From Myxocyprinus asiaticus (Eukaryota; Chordata; Actinopteri; Cypriniformes; Catostomidae), in NCBI RefSeq assembly GCF_019703515.2, contig NC_059362.1, positions 42,895,826 through 42,959,825 of the forward strand: a stretch of DNA of 64,000 nucleotides, in the 5' to 3' direction. The translations under genes and the position numbers were made by a program. The notes beneath the pieces are model-generated. The model searched no databases. It had not been told where the DNA came from and saw only the letters and a program-made list of their open reading frames with translations. Below, piece after piece: positions 32,961 to 47,900 of this stretch; within the stretch, counting starts at the first letter, position 1, and each line of letters begins with the position of its first letter.

Positions 32961-35900
32961 GGAGTCACTATAACGCAGAGATACCAAGACAAACTTCAGA
33001 TAACAATACTGATCAGACAGGTGAGAAACACGCAAACACTTAAAGTACTACTATGTCGGTACCATGAGTGATGTTAACGACTAGAGTAAAGTCACTAACA
33101 CTATGATATAGCACAAATGATAGTATGTAAAATATGACTGAAAATTAAACAAATACAACCATCTTTCATGTAAAGGGATAGTTCACCCAAAAATGAAAAT
33201 CCTCTCAAAATTTACTCACCTTCGTGCCATCCCAGATGTGTATGACTTTCTTTCTTCTGCTGAACACAAAGTTGGATTTTTAGAAGAACATCTCTGCTCT
33301 CTAAGTCCTCACAATGCAAATGAATGGTGGCCAGAACTTTGAAGCTCCAAAAAGCACATAAAGGCAGCATAAAAGGAACCCATTCGACTCCAGAGGTTAA
33401 ACCCATGTTTTCAGAAGCAATATTATAAGTGTGGTTGAGAAACAGATCAATATTTTATTCCTTTTTCACTATAAATTCTCCTCCCTGCCCAGTAGGTGGC
33501 GATATGCATGAAGAATGTGAAGCGCCAAAAAACAAAAGAAGAATGTGAAAGTGAAGATTTATAGTAAAAAAGAATTAAATATTGATCTGTTTCTCACCCA
33601 CACTTATAATATCACTTCTGAAGGTATGGATTTAACCACTGGAGTCGTGTGGATTCATTTTGTCCTGCATTTATATGATTTTTGGACCTTTAAAGTTTTG
33701 GACCCATTCACTTGCATTGTATGAACCTACAGAGCTGAAATATGCTTCAAAAAAATCTTCATTTGTGTTCAGCAGAAGAAAGTAAGTCATACACATCTGG
33801 GATGGCATGAGGGTGAGTAAATGATGAGAGAATTTTCATTTTTGGGTGAACCTTTCTCCAAGATTACAGCCTTTTTTTCTAGTTTTGTAAAGAAATTCAA
33901 AAGTAAGCACAGTTTATAGATCAAAATGTTTTTGAGAGAATGAGAAACATAAATGCAGTCATGTGTGTCCAAATCGTTGACTGATTGTTGTATACTATGG
34001 TACTGAATGATTACCATATTAAAGTACTATGCAAATTACATGTATTCATATTAATTGCTACAGTATCATGTCCAAGAAACTGTTACTTTTTGTTAGTTAA
34101 ATTATTTAATATGACTGAATCAATCTGATAAAGTTACTTAATCAGACTGATAAGTCATTTTTAAGGGTCAAACCAGGTAGAAATATCTCCTGAAAAGTAG
34201 CTTAACAATTGCATGTGTCTTTTTTACCTCTCTTCATTGAAGGTCCAGCAAAAGAGTTCATATTCAGTGCAGAAAATGACCAGTTTCTCTCCAAAATATC
34301 CCTAAAACTAGAATTCATAAAAGCACCAGATTGGTTTCACTCTGCTAATTGTCAGTATATTGAGGTTATTTTAATTTGCTGTACAGTCTGTAAGCATGTC
34401 CTCATCAGACACTAAACTTGAATGATCCATTCAAGTTTATTGATTGACTGAAACACTGAGTCACATCCGAGAAATGTGTTATGCTACATGTCATACACAC
34501 AAAGGGTGGAAACTCGTATGATGAAAGATTCATATGGAAGTATATTAATGACAAATGTCTTTGAAACAAAAAGCACACTGAATTGCACTTATTGAAAGAT
34601 AAATGCATTACATTAAGAGTGCTTATATTTTGGGGGGATGCAATTTGGCATGGTTGTATATTTAAGCTATGAATATTTCAATTGAAAACTTTTCACACAA
34701 AATTTAATCATTAAAAATGTAATAAGAAATATTCACCATCCAAAGTTCAGTTCGTTTTTTTCCCATCGTTATTATTTGACAGGTAATATTCTGTCCAATA
34801 TATTTTGCTTAGCAAATTTGCATCTAAAATTTCAGTAGTTAAAATTTGTTAGAAATTCAGCGGTGGTGAAGCATTGTAGCAGCGAGTGAAGATTGTGCAT
34901 CGGCACTAATACTGTTGAATTTCCAACCAAAATATAACCGCTGAAATTTAAGAGGCAACTTTGCAATGCGAAATATAATGGAAATATTTTGGAACTCAAC
35001 TTTTAAAGGTGAATATTTATTACTGAATTTTTAATGATGAAATTTTGTGCGAAATGTTTTTAATTGAAAGGTTCACAGCTTAAATATCTAAACATATGAA
35101 ATTGCATAAAAAAATAAAAAAAATAAAAATGCAAGCACTGTTAATGCAATGCGTTTATTTTTTATTTAGTGCAATTCAGCATGCTTTTTCTTTTTCTAAG
35201 ACATTTGTCATTAAAATACTTATATTATACTTCAAATACTTATATTAATAGATTCATTATGTCATGAAGAAAGGCTTTATATTTAGGCTATGATCTCTTA
35301 GCAACCATAATCTCCAAAATGTTTTACTGTTTTAGCATGTTTGAATTAAGGCAACAGTGACACAAGTCTGTTTTTGTGTAGCTTGTGGCGAATCTGATGC
35401 TGTATTTTGGTGTCATGCTGGTGGGCGTGATGTCTTATTTCATGGCTGACCGAAAATACCGCACAGCGTTTCTAGAGGCCAAACAATCTCTGGAAGTCAG
35501 TCTTACACTAAAGGAGCAGAGTCAACAACAGGTACACAAAAACACATTCTCTAATGCATTTTCTATCTTATAACAGGTTAAAAAGTTTTAAGTGAATTGT
35601 ATGTTTTTTGAGGAAAATGCACCCAGAAAGTATTAGTCAGGCTATACGCCATATTTAATTTTGCCTGAATTAAAACAAGACTCTGAGTCTTACTGAAGAT
35701 CACATAAAATTTGAAAATGTAGTGATGGCTCAAGGTTCGTTACGTTGATTTCATTACCTTCTTCGATTTGTTATGATAGCCAACCACTGGACAAGAGAAC
35801 TCATTTTTACTCCAATAAACACTTAACCCTGTAACCGTAAGGACATTTTTGTCTTTTACATTTTAGTTTTTTTCGATCATTTTGGCTGTGTTAATGCCAA

Positions 35901-38900
35901 CGGCATACATTTTGCCAAAGTTGTGTATTTTTGGGGGAATTTTGATATTTCAACCTCAGTTATAATACATCTATAATACACTGTGTACACAAAATAATTA
36001 CACTCAGGACCTTAAGGACAGAAATGTCCCCACTGAAACCCATTAAAACTGCAATATTTTATCCCAGTGCCATTAAAGCATAAAATCATGAATTCTATGA
36101 TATTATGCTTTCATTCCGGAACCCTGGCTTCAAAATGTAAATGTGTAATATTTTCCACCAGATTGCGGCATTTTTCTCATGTTTAGCCTATGGAGCAAAT
36201 ACATGCTTTTTTCCTATTTTCTGTTAGCTGTATTATAGACCACTGCAGGCCAGTTGAATAAATGATGCAGCTAAAATTGTGTGTGTTTGTTGGTATGGAT
36301 GTTAGAGTGTGTTTTGTATGTTTGTATTGAGAAATTTGTGTGTATGTGTGTAAAAAACAACAGTGGCATTATGTAAACAAATAGGCATTTAAAGGGTTAA
36401 AATCCTGAAAATGAATGAATATTTGGTAGTTATGATCAGGACTGATGTTGGTTAAAAAAATTAACTAATTGAAAGTGGAAAATAATATTAATATATAATA
36501 TTATTATGGCAGTTTTTTGAAGCAGACATATTTGTCCTCTAAGGACCTCTGAGTAACTTTTTTTTTATTGACGCACAAGGGTTAAAACGGTTGTTGTTCT
36601 CCATCTGGATCGCTCGTTTCTGTAGTTTTTTACATTGCTTCTTAAGGAGACCGGAACCTGAAAACAGTCCAGCGGCAATCAAAATAATTATGGCGCCACC
36701 CAGTGGTTGGTCAGGACAACTGTAGATCGTAAGTACTATGATTAGCTTTATATAAAAACAAAAGGTATTCCTACATGGTATGTCCCCATTTAGATACCCA
36801 TGTAAACATGAATATGTGTGTGTTTAATGAACAGGTAATAGAGATGCTCTAATTGGGCTCAGTGGTGGAGCTCTGCTCGGGGACCCAGGTGTCCTGTTAC
36901 CTGTAATTGGCACATCAGAGCAGAACTCACTGTACAACGCGCTCACATACACAAACTCAGACTGCAGGTTGTGTCCTCTTGTTACTCTTACTGCCGTAAT
37001 GAAGTAATTCCCTAGACTGCTGTTATTGCGACAGCAATAAAGACCCAAGAGTCCACATTTGCCATTACACAGTATTTTATGTTGGTCACACAGTGCATAC
37101 TGAGCTCAGCTGAATGATCAGTCCTTAGCAGACATATATGATGTGAATAAGCATTAATGACAACTGTTAATGACACATTTTTGTTAAAAATATTTATTGA
37201 TGAAGCAAATTCATCAAGTGTCATCCTAGAAGATATAGTCTCTGACATTAAGGGTTAATAGTTGGTTGCTGTGTGGTGATCAGTACAGTAGCTGTTGAAC
37301 AGGGTTTTCACATCATACCTATCACTATATTGTGTATTTTAGCAGACCTGAAGTGCTGTGTTGACCAATCAGCATCCAGGGCCAGAACTATCAATTTTAG
37401 AAGTCAGTTTAATTTTAGAGTTCACGCCATTTTTCAAAAACAACATATGATAAGGCAATGTGTGTCTTACAGCAAGACGTACAGTACTTCTCAAAGGAGC
37501 ACTTGTATGCATGTGGCAGAAAGACAGATGTGCTCAAGTGAGAAACAGCTTTTGTGGAAAAGGGAAAAAAGGAGTGATTTTCTCAGTCATGCTTGTGACA
37601 CCCTCCTCCACTTCCTCTCTAAACTTGATGAAGTGTGTCATTTCTGCGCAACTAGTGGCACCAAACAGAATTGCAACAATAATGATATAATTTTTGACAG
37701 GTTTCCTGTTTTTTCCTGTTATTTTTTGTTAAAATTCTTCCTCCTATCCCAACAGTCATTGTGTTGTTGTAATTATGGTTGGTGACGCTAGAGGCATAGA
37801 AATAACACACTTGCACTTTCCTTGCAATTCTGCATATAACATTATACAGATCAGAAGTAAGTGGATTTTGGGAGATTATGTTCTACGTGAAGCTAACAAT
37901 ATGTGCTGTTGTTTACAAATATTTTGGTCTCATATTTATAGTCGACGGAATCCGAAATGACTAACGCTGATTTATTAGTATTCTGATTTAATTGCTTTCT
38001 GTTCTCCATCTCATTCTGTCCGTCCTGCTTGTGTGGTCATGTGGTCTCCAGAGACCCTCTCAATCCCAGAATGCCTCACGGACAAGTGGGGTTTCTGAGA
38101 GATGAGTTCAGCCAACCAATCAGAGTGCAGCTGACTGGTTTAGCTTACCATGGCAACAGCGTCAAGAGACAAACATGCTCTGTGATCAAATTCCCGAAAT
38201 CCCACATCATTCTTCTGTTCGTGAACTGGAGAGGAGGAAATAAAGAATGGTTCAGACTTCACATACACCAATTCAAGCTTCACAGGGGCAATGAAAACCT
38301 TTGCAATTAAACATACATTCCATAACTATGTTTGTTTCCATATATCTATCCATCCAACTATCCATCCATCCATCCTTCCATCCATCCACCCACCCAATCC
38401 ATCCATCTATACAAACATCCATCCATCCACCCACCCAATCCATCCATCCATCCATCAGTAAAAACATCCATCCACCCACCCACCCAATCCATCCACCCAA
38501 TCCATCCATCCATCCATCAATACAAACATCCATCCACCCACCCACCCAATCCATCCAACATCCATCCATCCATCCATCCATCAATACAAACATTCATCCA
38601 TCCACCCACCCCATCCATCCACCCACCCAATCCATCCATCTATACAAACATCCATCCATCCCCCACCCAATCCATCCATCCATCCATCAATAAAAACATC
38701 CATCCACCCACCCACCCAATCCATCCACCCAATCCATCCATCCATCAATACAAAAATCCATCCACGCACCCACCCAATCCATCCACCCAATCCATCCATC
38801 CATCAATAAAAACATCCATCCACCCACCCACCCACCCAATCCATCCACCCAATCCATCCATCCATTAATACAAACATCCATCCACCCACCCACCCAATCC

Positions 38901-41900
38901 ATCCAACATCCATCCATCCATCCATCAATACAAACATTCATCCATCCACCCACCCAATCCATCCATCAATATAAACATCCATCCATCCACCCACCCAATC
39001 CATCCATCAATACAAACATCCATCCATCCACCCACCCAATCCATCCATCCACCCACCCAATCCATCCATCCATCCATCCATTCATCCATCAATACAGACA
39101 TCCATCCACCCACCCACCCAATCCATCCATCCATCCATCCATCAATACAAACATCCACTCACCCACCCACTCATCCATCTGTTCGACCGTCCATCCTTCT
39201 TTCTTTCTTATTCAACCCTTAACACTTTAAAGTATTCAATAAGACTAATAAAACCAAATACATTTTGTTAGTGGGAATTTAATGCTCAAGTTTGTTGTGT
39301 TTGAGACCCTCAATTTCTGAAAGTTTAAAAACGGGTTATTGATGCTCAAATATTGTGAGAACATGCAAAGTTTATGTATTTGTTTAAATATTATGTTAAT
39401 AATGATATTTAATGATATTATATCATAATGGTTTTCTATCATATTCTGTTGAAGTAGTTGTCACAAGCACAATATATGCCTTCTAATAACTCTGTCTGTC
39501 AATCGAGTAAACGAAACAACACCAAAAGATAAAAATATGTTTGTCAGATATCTTTGTAGAAGAAAATTGTCACACACATTCATGATATACTCTTGTATTA
39601 TGTGTGTGTGTGTGTCTATAGGAGGAGTTGTTGTTGTCGATCTTGCCGAAGCACATAGCAGATGAGATGCTTCAGGGGATGAAGAAAGGGGCCAACCAAA
39701 AATCAGATGCCCAACAGTTCAACACCATGTACATGTACCGCCATGAAAATGTCAGGTAAAAAAAAAAATGTAGGCTTCTTTTGTAGGTAATATAGCCTTT
39801 CCAAAATCTTGCGAATAGTGATTTACAGAAATGCTGGTTGATGATGGATAAAACCAAGATCCGCCCAACATTTCTTTCTTTACGAGTACTGCTTCACTCC
39901 TTAAAATGTCACATTATGCAAGTAAAATGGGTTGACTTTAAACAAGGCTGTTCAAACTTTATATATTAAAATGGACTTGTGTAATGACCTGACAGCCACT
40001 CTCATCTCTGGGTAGTATCCTTTTTGCAGATATTGTAGGTTTTACTCAGCTGTCGTCTGTTGTCACTCCTAAAGAACTCGTTAAACTACTCAACGAGCTC
40101 TTCGCTCGTTTCGACAAACTAGCACAAGTGAGTGAAAACATTTAAAATATTTATTGATGTCCACCTACCAGAGACAATACAAAAAAGGACAGTTCCTACA
40201 GAAGTTATGTACCACATCTGTATGTGTTTTTTTACAGAAACACCATCAGCTGAGGATCAAGATTCTGGGTGATTGTTATTACTGTATCTGCGGTTTGCCT
40301 GATTACCGTGAAGATCACGCGGCCTGTTCGATCATGATGGGCCTGTCCATGGTAGATGCCATCTCGTGAGTACACGCCCGCTGAGAGGGGCTTTACCTAC
40401 AGAACACAAGTAATGTGGGGCTTTACTTACAACAGTGTTTCTCAGTTAGGGACCCCTAGGTGGCATAATTGTAGGGGGACCGTAGAAATATTTTTTAATT
40501 GTCTGTATATTTTGTCTCATATTTCCATAAAAGAAAATGCAGCAATGGAGCTATAATCATACTTGGTTGCATTTGGGATCCAGGTTAAGAACCACTGATT
40601 TACAGCACATGTTTAAAGCTGCTCAAAAGTGGCATAAATGCATTTACACAGCAATTACAATTCCATGAATAAAGTGATGATGTATGTATGTAGTTTAACC
40701 ACTTTAAGTAATGAGTGGCTTGTAGCTAATATTAAAAGTATTTTATAGGTATTATAATTAATAATGACTCATGCTTGCCAACTGTGCTCAGCTATGTGCG
40801 TGAGAAAACTCAGACGGGGGTGGACATGCGTGTAGGCGTGCACACAGGTACTGTTCTAGGAGGAGTCCTGGGACAGAAGCGTTGGCAGTTTGATGTCTGG
40901 TCCACTGATGTTACCGTGGCAAACAAGATGGAGTCGGGGGGCATCCCAGGGTGAGATCAGTAAATCAGTATCAATAAACAAAAACAATAGAAGTCTATAG
41001 CCATCTTTACAGTGCAAATGTGGCACAGAAGCTGCATCTGAAGGGGCAATTTGGTGTCACAGACTGTTTTATGCTGCTCAAAAGTGGCATAAAAGCATTT
41101 ACACAGCAATTTGTAGGTGTGTCCAGGGTGTTGCTATACAGTTGCTAAGGGTGTTCTCATCTGGTTTATGTGCATTCCTATGCGGTTAATAGGGTGGTTG
41201 CCATGGTGTTGCTACTGTATACAGTTGTTAATGTCTTTTGTGTGTTTTTAGTGCATTATTATAGATGGTTGTAGAAGTGTTGTGGGTGGTTGTCAGGGCA
41301 AAGTGAATGTTAATAAAATGTAGGAATCAAAAGATAGAAATTATAGAAATACATTCCCCATAAGCATACATATTTTTCCAAAATTTAAACAAAAATTATT
41401 AAACTTAAATCACATCCAAACATAAAAAAAACCTTAACAAAGGTTTACAACAGCCTGGTAACCACCCACAACAGCAACTGCATAGTAATGCTCTAAGAAC
41501 CACTTATAACACCTTAGTAAATGTATACAGTAACAACACCCTGGCAACCACCCACCAACACCCTAGCAAACCCATAGCAAAGCACTAAAAAACACTCAGA
41601 ACACCTTAGCAAATGTATACAGTAGTAACCACCCGGAACACCCTAGCAACTGTATTGGAACACCCTAGCAACCACCCACCACACCCTTGTGACTGCATAG
41701 TAATGTACTAAAAACCACTCAGAACACCTTAGCTAATATATGCAGTAGCAACACCTTGAGAACCATCTACAACACCATAGCAACCAGATAGTAACACACA
41801 AAAAATACCACTCAGTACAGCTTAGCTAATATACACAGATGAGCCAAAACATTATAACCACTCACAGGTGAAGCGAAAAAGGTTCATCATCTCTTAACAA

Positions 41901-44900
41901 GGCCACATGTCAAGGTCTGGGTAGATGATATGGTAAGCGAACAATCAGTTCTCATAGTCAACGTGTTGAATGCAGGAGAAATGGGCAGGAGTGAAGACCT
42001 GAGTGACTTTGACAAGGGCCAAATTGTTATGGCCAGATGACTGGGTCAGAGCATCTCTGAAACGGCAAGGCTTGTGGGGTGCTCCCTGTCAGCAGTGGCG
42101 AGTACCTACCGACAGTGGTCCGAGGAGGGACAAACCACAAACCGGTGACAGAGTGTTGGGCGCCCAAGGCTCATCGATGCACGAGGGCAACGAAGGCTAT
42201 GCTGTCTGGTCTGAATTGACAGAAGGTCTACTGTGACAGAAGTCACAGAAATTTTTATGGGAGAAATGTGTCACAACACACAGTGCATCGCACCCTGCTG
42301 CATATGGGGCTAAGTAGCCGCAGACCGGTCAGAGTGCCCATGATCCCCTGTCCACCGTCGAAAGCACCTACAATGGGAACGCGAGCGTCGGAACAGGACC
42401 TTGGAGCAGTGGAAGAAGGTCGCCTGGTCTGATGTGTCCCGTTTTCTTTCACATCACGTAGACGGCCGTGTAAGTGTGCGCCATTTACCTGGGGAAGTGA
42501 TGGCACCAGGATGCACTATGGGAAGATGACAAGCCAGTGGAGGGAGTGTGATGCTTTGGGGAATGTTCTGCTAGGAAACCCTGGATCCAGCCATTCATGT
42601 GGATGTCAATTTGACACAAGCCACCTACCTTAACATCGCTGCAGACTAGGTACACCCCTTCGTGGCAATGGTATTCCCTGATGGCAGTGGCCTCTTTCAG
42701 CAGGATAATGTGCCCTGCCACACTGCACACATTGTTCAGGAATGGTTTGAGGAACATGATTAAGAGTTCAAGGTTTTGCCCAGGCCTCCAAATTCAAATC
42801 AAATCAAATCAAATCACATTTTTATTGTCACACAACCATATACACAAGTGCAATAGTGTGTGAAATTCTTGGGTGCCGTTCCGAGCAACATAGCAGTCGT
42901 GACAGTGATGAGACATATACCAATTTACAATAAATATCAGATTAACACAACACAATTTAAAATCTAATATACACATAATTACACACAACACAATATACAA
43001 ATAATAACATACACTGTACAGTATACAATACACACAATATAGAATACACATTATACAATAAAAAAAAAATAGTATATATAGTATATATAAAATGTACAGT
43101 AGGTTGTATTGACATTCAGGCTGTCAGTTGATAGTCAGTTGCCAGTGTGTTGTTAAGAGAATATAATTTATGACAGTCCAGTGTGAGATAATAAGATTAA
43201 TAAAGTGCAGTGCTGATGTATATTGATCATGAGAGATCAAGAGTTCAAAAGTCTGATTGCTTGGGGGAAGAAGCTGTCATGAAGTCGGCTGGTCGGGTCC
43301 TGCAATTCCCCAGATCTCAATACGATTGAGCATCTGTGGGATGTGCTGGACCAACAAGTCCGATCCACGGCGGCTCCACCTCACAACTTTCAGGACTTGA
43401 AGGATCTGCTGCTAATGTTTTGGTGCCAAATACAACAGCAGGTCGGCGCTTTTTTGGCAGCACGTTGAGGACAAACAGCATATTAGGCAGGTGGTCATAA
43501 TGTTTTGGCTTATCAGTGTACACAATATACACCTGATGCATAAATAATGTTATGAGATTCATGATTTAAATATAAAATTATGAATATAGAAACATGAAAT
43601 GAATGAAAATAAAAATATAAACTATAAAATAACTGCTCTATCATAACAACAACAAAGTTTAAGGCTGCTCTGATGTTGAATTTAATTACTTTTGTATTAA
43701 AGCAGCATCAGAACTGCCATTGATACTAGGGGCTGATTTGGGTCAGAGCAGGCAGAATTTAGTCTGACTTCAATACGGCATTGCTTCTTTGCGCAGGCAG
43801 AGAGCAGCCTTAACTCAGCTGTGTAAAGACTCCTTATGATATGTCTTCATTTGTATTTGCACAATTGTGTTTGCAGGCGTGTACACATATCTCAGAGCAC
43901 AAAGGACTGTTTGCACGGTGAGTTTGAACTGGAGCCGGGGAACGGAGGAGAGCGCTGTGACTATCTAATGGAGAAAGGCATCGACACGTACCTGGTACTC
44001 ATGTCTAAAGAAACAGCAAAAACTAACGGAGTGACCAACGGGACGGTGAGTATCATGATATTAATTCTCTCTCTCTCTCTGATCTGTAGTTCTCCTCTCT
44101 AAATGTCTGTCTGTCCTGCAACTCTCTTCAGCTGATCAACACCACAGAGACCAGACGCAGCAACACGTCATTAAAAAACACACATGAGGAGACAGAAACA
44201 CAGGTGAGAGATCTATCTATCTATCTGTCTGTCTGTCTGTCTGTTGTTCTGTTTATCTATCTGTCAGTCTGTCTGTCTGTTGTTCTGTTTATGTATCTAT
44301 CTATCCATCAGTCTGTCTGTCCGTCTAACAATATGCCTGCATGACGTTTGACCTGTGTGTATTTTCTCAGCAGTTGCAGCTGGCTGGAATGGCAGATGAA
44401 GGGATGGAAGATGAGCAGGATCTCACCCATCTGCTGAACGAAGTTCTGCTGGAGAGAGAGTCAGAAGAGACGTAATGACAGACCTAGAGTTTGAAAACTG
44501 ATTTGAAATCATGGTTTGGTTTGTATGTTCCTGTCTCACAACACTGCCTCTTTCTGTCTAAGTCTGAAGGAGAGGAGGACAGCTGTTCTGTCTCTGAGGT
44601 TTGTGGACTCTGATCTGGAGACTCGTTATTCTGCAGAGAAAGAGAGACTGACTGGTGTTGCTTTCAGCTGCAGTTGTGTAGTTCTGATCTTCACCTCTGC
44701 CATGGAAATACTCATAGATCCACAGTGAGTGAACCTCTTGAAAGATTTACTACATTACTAATACAACATGATAAATGGAATATTCATTGTCTTATGCATT
44801 TGCAACAGGTTGATTGTGAATTATGTGACTCTGGCTGTGGGTGAGGTATTACTGCTGATTCTGACTTTGTGTTCACTGGCTGCCATCTTCCCTCGAGTGA

Positions 44901-47900
44901 GTCCAATATCACCATGAGGATTTTGACAGATTTTGAAGTCAAATTTTGTGAGATTTTGGGTGAATCTCACAAAAAACATCTGGTTCATATTTCACCCCAA
45001 AACTGAAAGAATAGATAAGAAATTGTATTTTGCATAAAGAAAATAAAGCCTACATTTAATGGACCATTGTGATTTTTCTGCCGTTCTTTATTATTTTTAG
45101 GACGTTTTTTCAACCTGTTGCATTCTCATTACTGAAATGTGTCTGGATGTTGTACTTTTTTTTTAATTATTTATTTTCTCCCCAATTTGGCATGCCCAAT
45201 TACCAATGCGCTCTAAGTCCTCGTGGTGGCGTAGTGACTCGCCTCAATCTGGGTGGCGGAGGAAGAATCTCAGTTGCCTCTGCGTCTGAGGCCGTCAATC
45301 CGCACATCTTATCACTTGGCTTGTTGTGCGTGTTACCACAGAGACCTCATGCTATTCTCAGCGGCATCCACGCACAACTCACCACGCCCCCCACTGAGAG
45401 CGAGAACCACATTATAGCGACCACAAGGAGGTTAACCCAACGTGACCCACCCTAGCAACCAGGCTAATTGGTTGCTTAGGAAGCTTGACTGGAGTCACTC
45501 AGCACGCCCTGGATTTGCAACCCCAGGTGTGGTAGTCAGCGTCTTTACTTGCTGAACTACCCAGGCCCCCGGATGTTGTACTTTTGAGTTTTTTTGCATT
45601 CCCTTTTTTTCTCAATGTTGATTCACATTACTATAACACAGTATTTTATTTTCATTGAAATCACTGTAAATTAAAGGCAGTACAACAAATACTACTATGG
45701 CGAATGCATTACAGCATTGAGAACTGAGTGGAAATTTTCTTAATTCATTAATGGTCCTAAAATAAGCTTCATTTTCTATATGCAAAATATAATTTATTAT
45801 TTATAAATCTTATTATTTTTATTTTTTTAATTTTGGGGGAAAATATGCCCTGCATTTATTTCACCCAGTTCACCCGATTGTTATTGTCATAAGAGAGAAA
45901 GTCTGTTTAACAGTGTGATCTGTGTGTGTAAGGTGTTCTCCCGGAGGTTGGTGTCGTTCTCGCAGTGGATTGATCGCACACGTTGGGCTCGTAACACATG
46001 GGCCATGGCTGCTATATTTGTTCTGACTATGGCTGAGGTGGCCGATATGGTGAGACATGACACATTTCACCTTTTTCCACCAGGGACTATATTAGGTCAG
46101 TGTTTTCCAACCCTGTTTCTGGAGGCACACCAACAGTACATGTTTTTGATGTCTCCTTAATCTAACACACCCAATTCAACTCATCAGCCTTTTAGTTGAG
46201 AACAAAAAGACCAGAAATGGATGCATCATATCAGGCAGACTGATGGTGTACCTCCATAATACTGTATCTGTCTACTGGGTTATGATTACTGTAAGTTGTA
46301 GGAACATCAAAATATTCAAGTAAATTCACAATTACCATTATTATTTTTACACATAAACCACAAACATAAAGAACATACACTCAATCTCAACAGATCATGA
46401 TTTTGTTGTGGTTTTCAGCTGAGCTGTGTTCAGCCTCCTCTGCTGCTGCTCAACTCCAGCTCTGGCCTGACTCTCGAATCTCTGGGTGATGGTGGGTGTG
46501 CAGAGAACCCCAAACATTACAGCTACATATCTGTGTTGTCGCTTGTGGCAACCGTCATGCTCGTCCAGCTCAGCCATGTCGTCAAGCTGGCGCTCATGCT
46601 GTTGGTTACCATAGCAACAGGTGCCGTAAACATTCACAGCTGGATGTACATTTACGACATCTACGATTTAATTCGCTACCTGGACTACAGGTATACACTA
46701 TGTCCGCATTCTTTTGGCCATATAGTGTATGTACAAACAACTGAATGCTTTTAGTGTTTCCCTGTTTTTTCTGAATTTCATGTGACTATGTGTGTGCGTC
46801 TACAGGTACTCTGTGGTTCCCACCAGATATCTGCTCACCGTGATGATTATTATTATGATGATCAGTTTCTACTACTTTGCACGTCATGTATGTCAGAAAA
46901 TACCTTAAAAGTTTGTCTTTGTTTATATAACACTGCTAAAATATAAGCATATATTGTCCCTGTTTATTTCTCTCTCAGGTGGAAAGACAGTCACGTAAGC
47001 TGTTTCTGTGGAAGATTGAGGTGCATGATCAGAAGGAGAAAGTGTATGAAATGAGAACATACAATGAGGCGTTGGTCACTAACATGCTGCCTGACCATGT
47101 AGCCAAACACTTTCTGGGCTCCAAGAAACGAGATGAGGTACAAGAGAGAGAGAGATACATTACACGTTCTCTTTTGTAGTTTAAGATGAAGAGTAAATTA
47201 GTATAATTCTGATTGAGTATAGTTTTGAATGAGAATGTTTCTGAATAAGTGTAGTTCTGATTGAGTATTGTTCTTACTGAGTACAGTTCTGATTAAATAT
47301 AATTCAGAATGAGTGTTGTCCTGATTGAGTAGCTCTGATTAAGTATAATTCTGATTGAGGATAGTTCTGAATGAGTACAGTTCTTATTGAGTATAGTTTT
47401 GAATGATAATATTTCTGAATGAGTGTAGTTCTGATTGAGGATTGTTCTTATTGAATACAGTTCTGATTAAATATAATTCAGAATGAGTATTGTCCTGACT
47501 GAGTAGCTCTGATTAATTATAATTCTGATTGAGGATAGTTCTGAATGAGTACAGTTCTTATTGAGTATAGTTCTGATTGGGTATAGTTCTCATTGAGTAT
47601 AGTTCTGAATGAGTATATTTCTGAATGAGTACAGTTCTGAATTAGCATAGTTCTGAATCAGTATCGTCCTGATTGAGTATTGTTCTGGTTGGTTACAGTT
47701 CTGATTGAGTATAGTTCTGAATGAGTATAGTTCTGAGCGAGTACAGTTCTGATTGAGTATAATTTTAATTGAATATAGTTCTGATTGAGTATAATTCTGA
47801 TTGAATATAGTTCTGATTGAGTACAGTTCTAATTGAGTATAGGACTCCTGTTTGAGTATAGTTCTGAATGAGTACAGTTCTAATTGAGTATAGGACTCCT

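Noticed and set aside
37273..38310. Frames of 170 and 93 codons as hidden exons within adcy3 intron 2
   Set aside because: No recognisable domain, and the flanking adcy3 exons join directly in frame as in mammals.
38273..39158. Long open frames on both strands (Pro/Ser/His and Trp/Met/Asp/Gly repeats)
   Set aside because: They are translations of the CCAT-type array, which lacks stop codons; they contain no domain and sit in an adcy3 intron.
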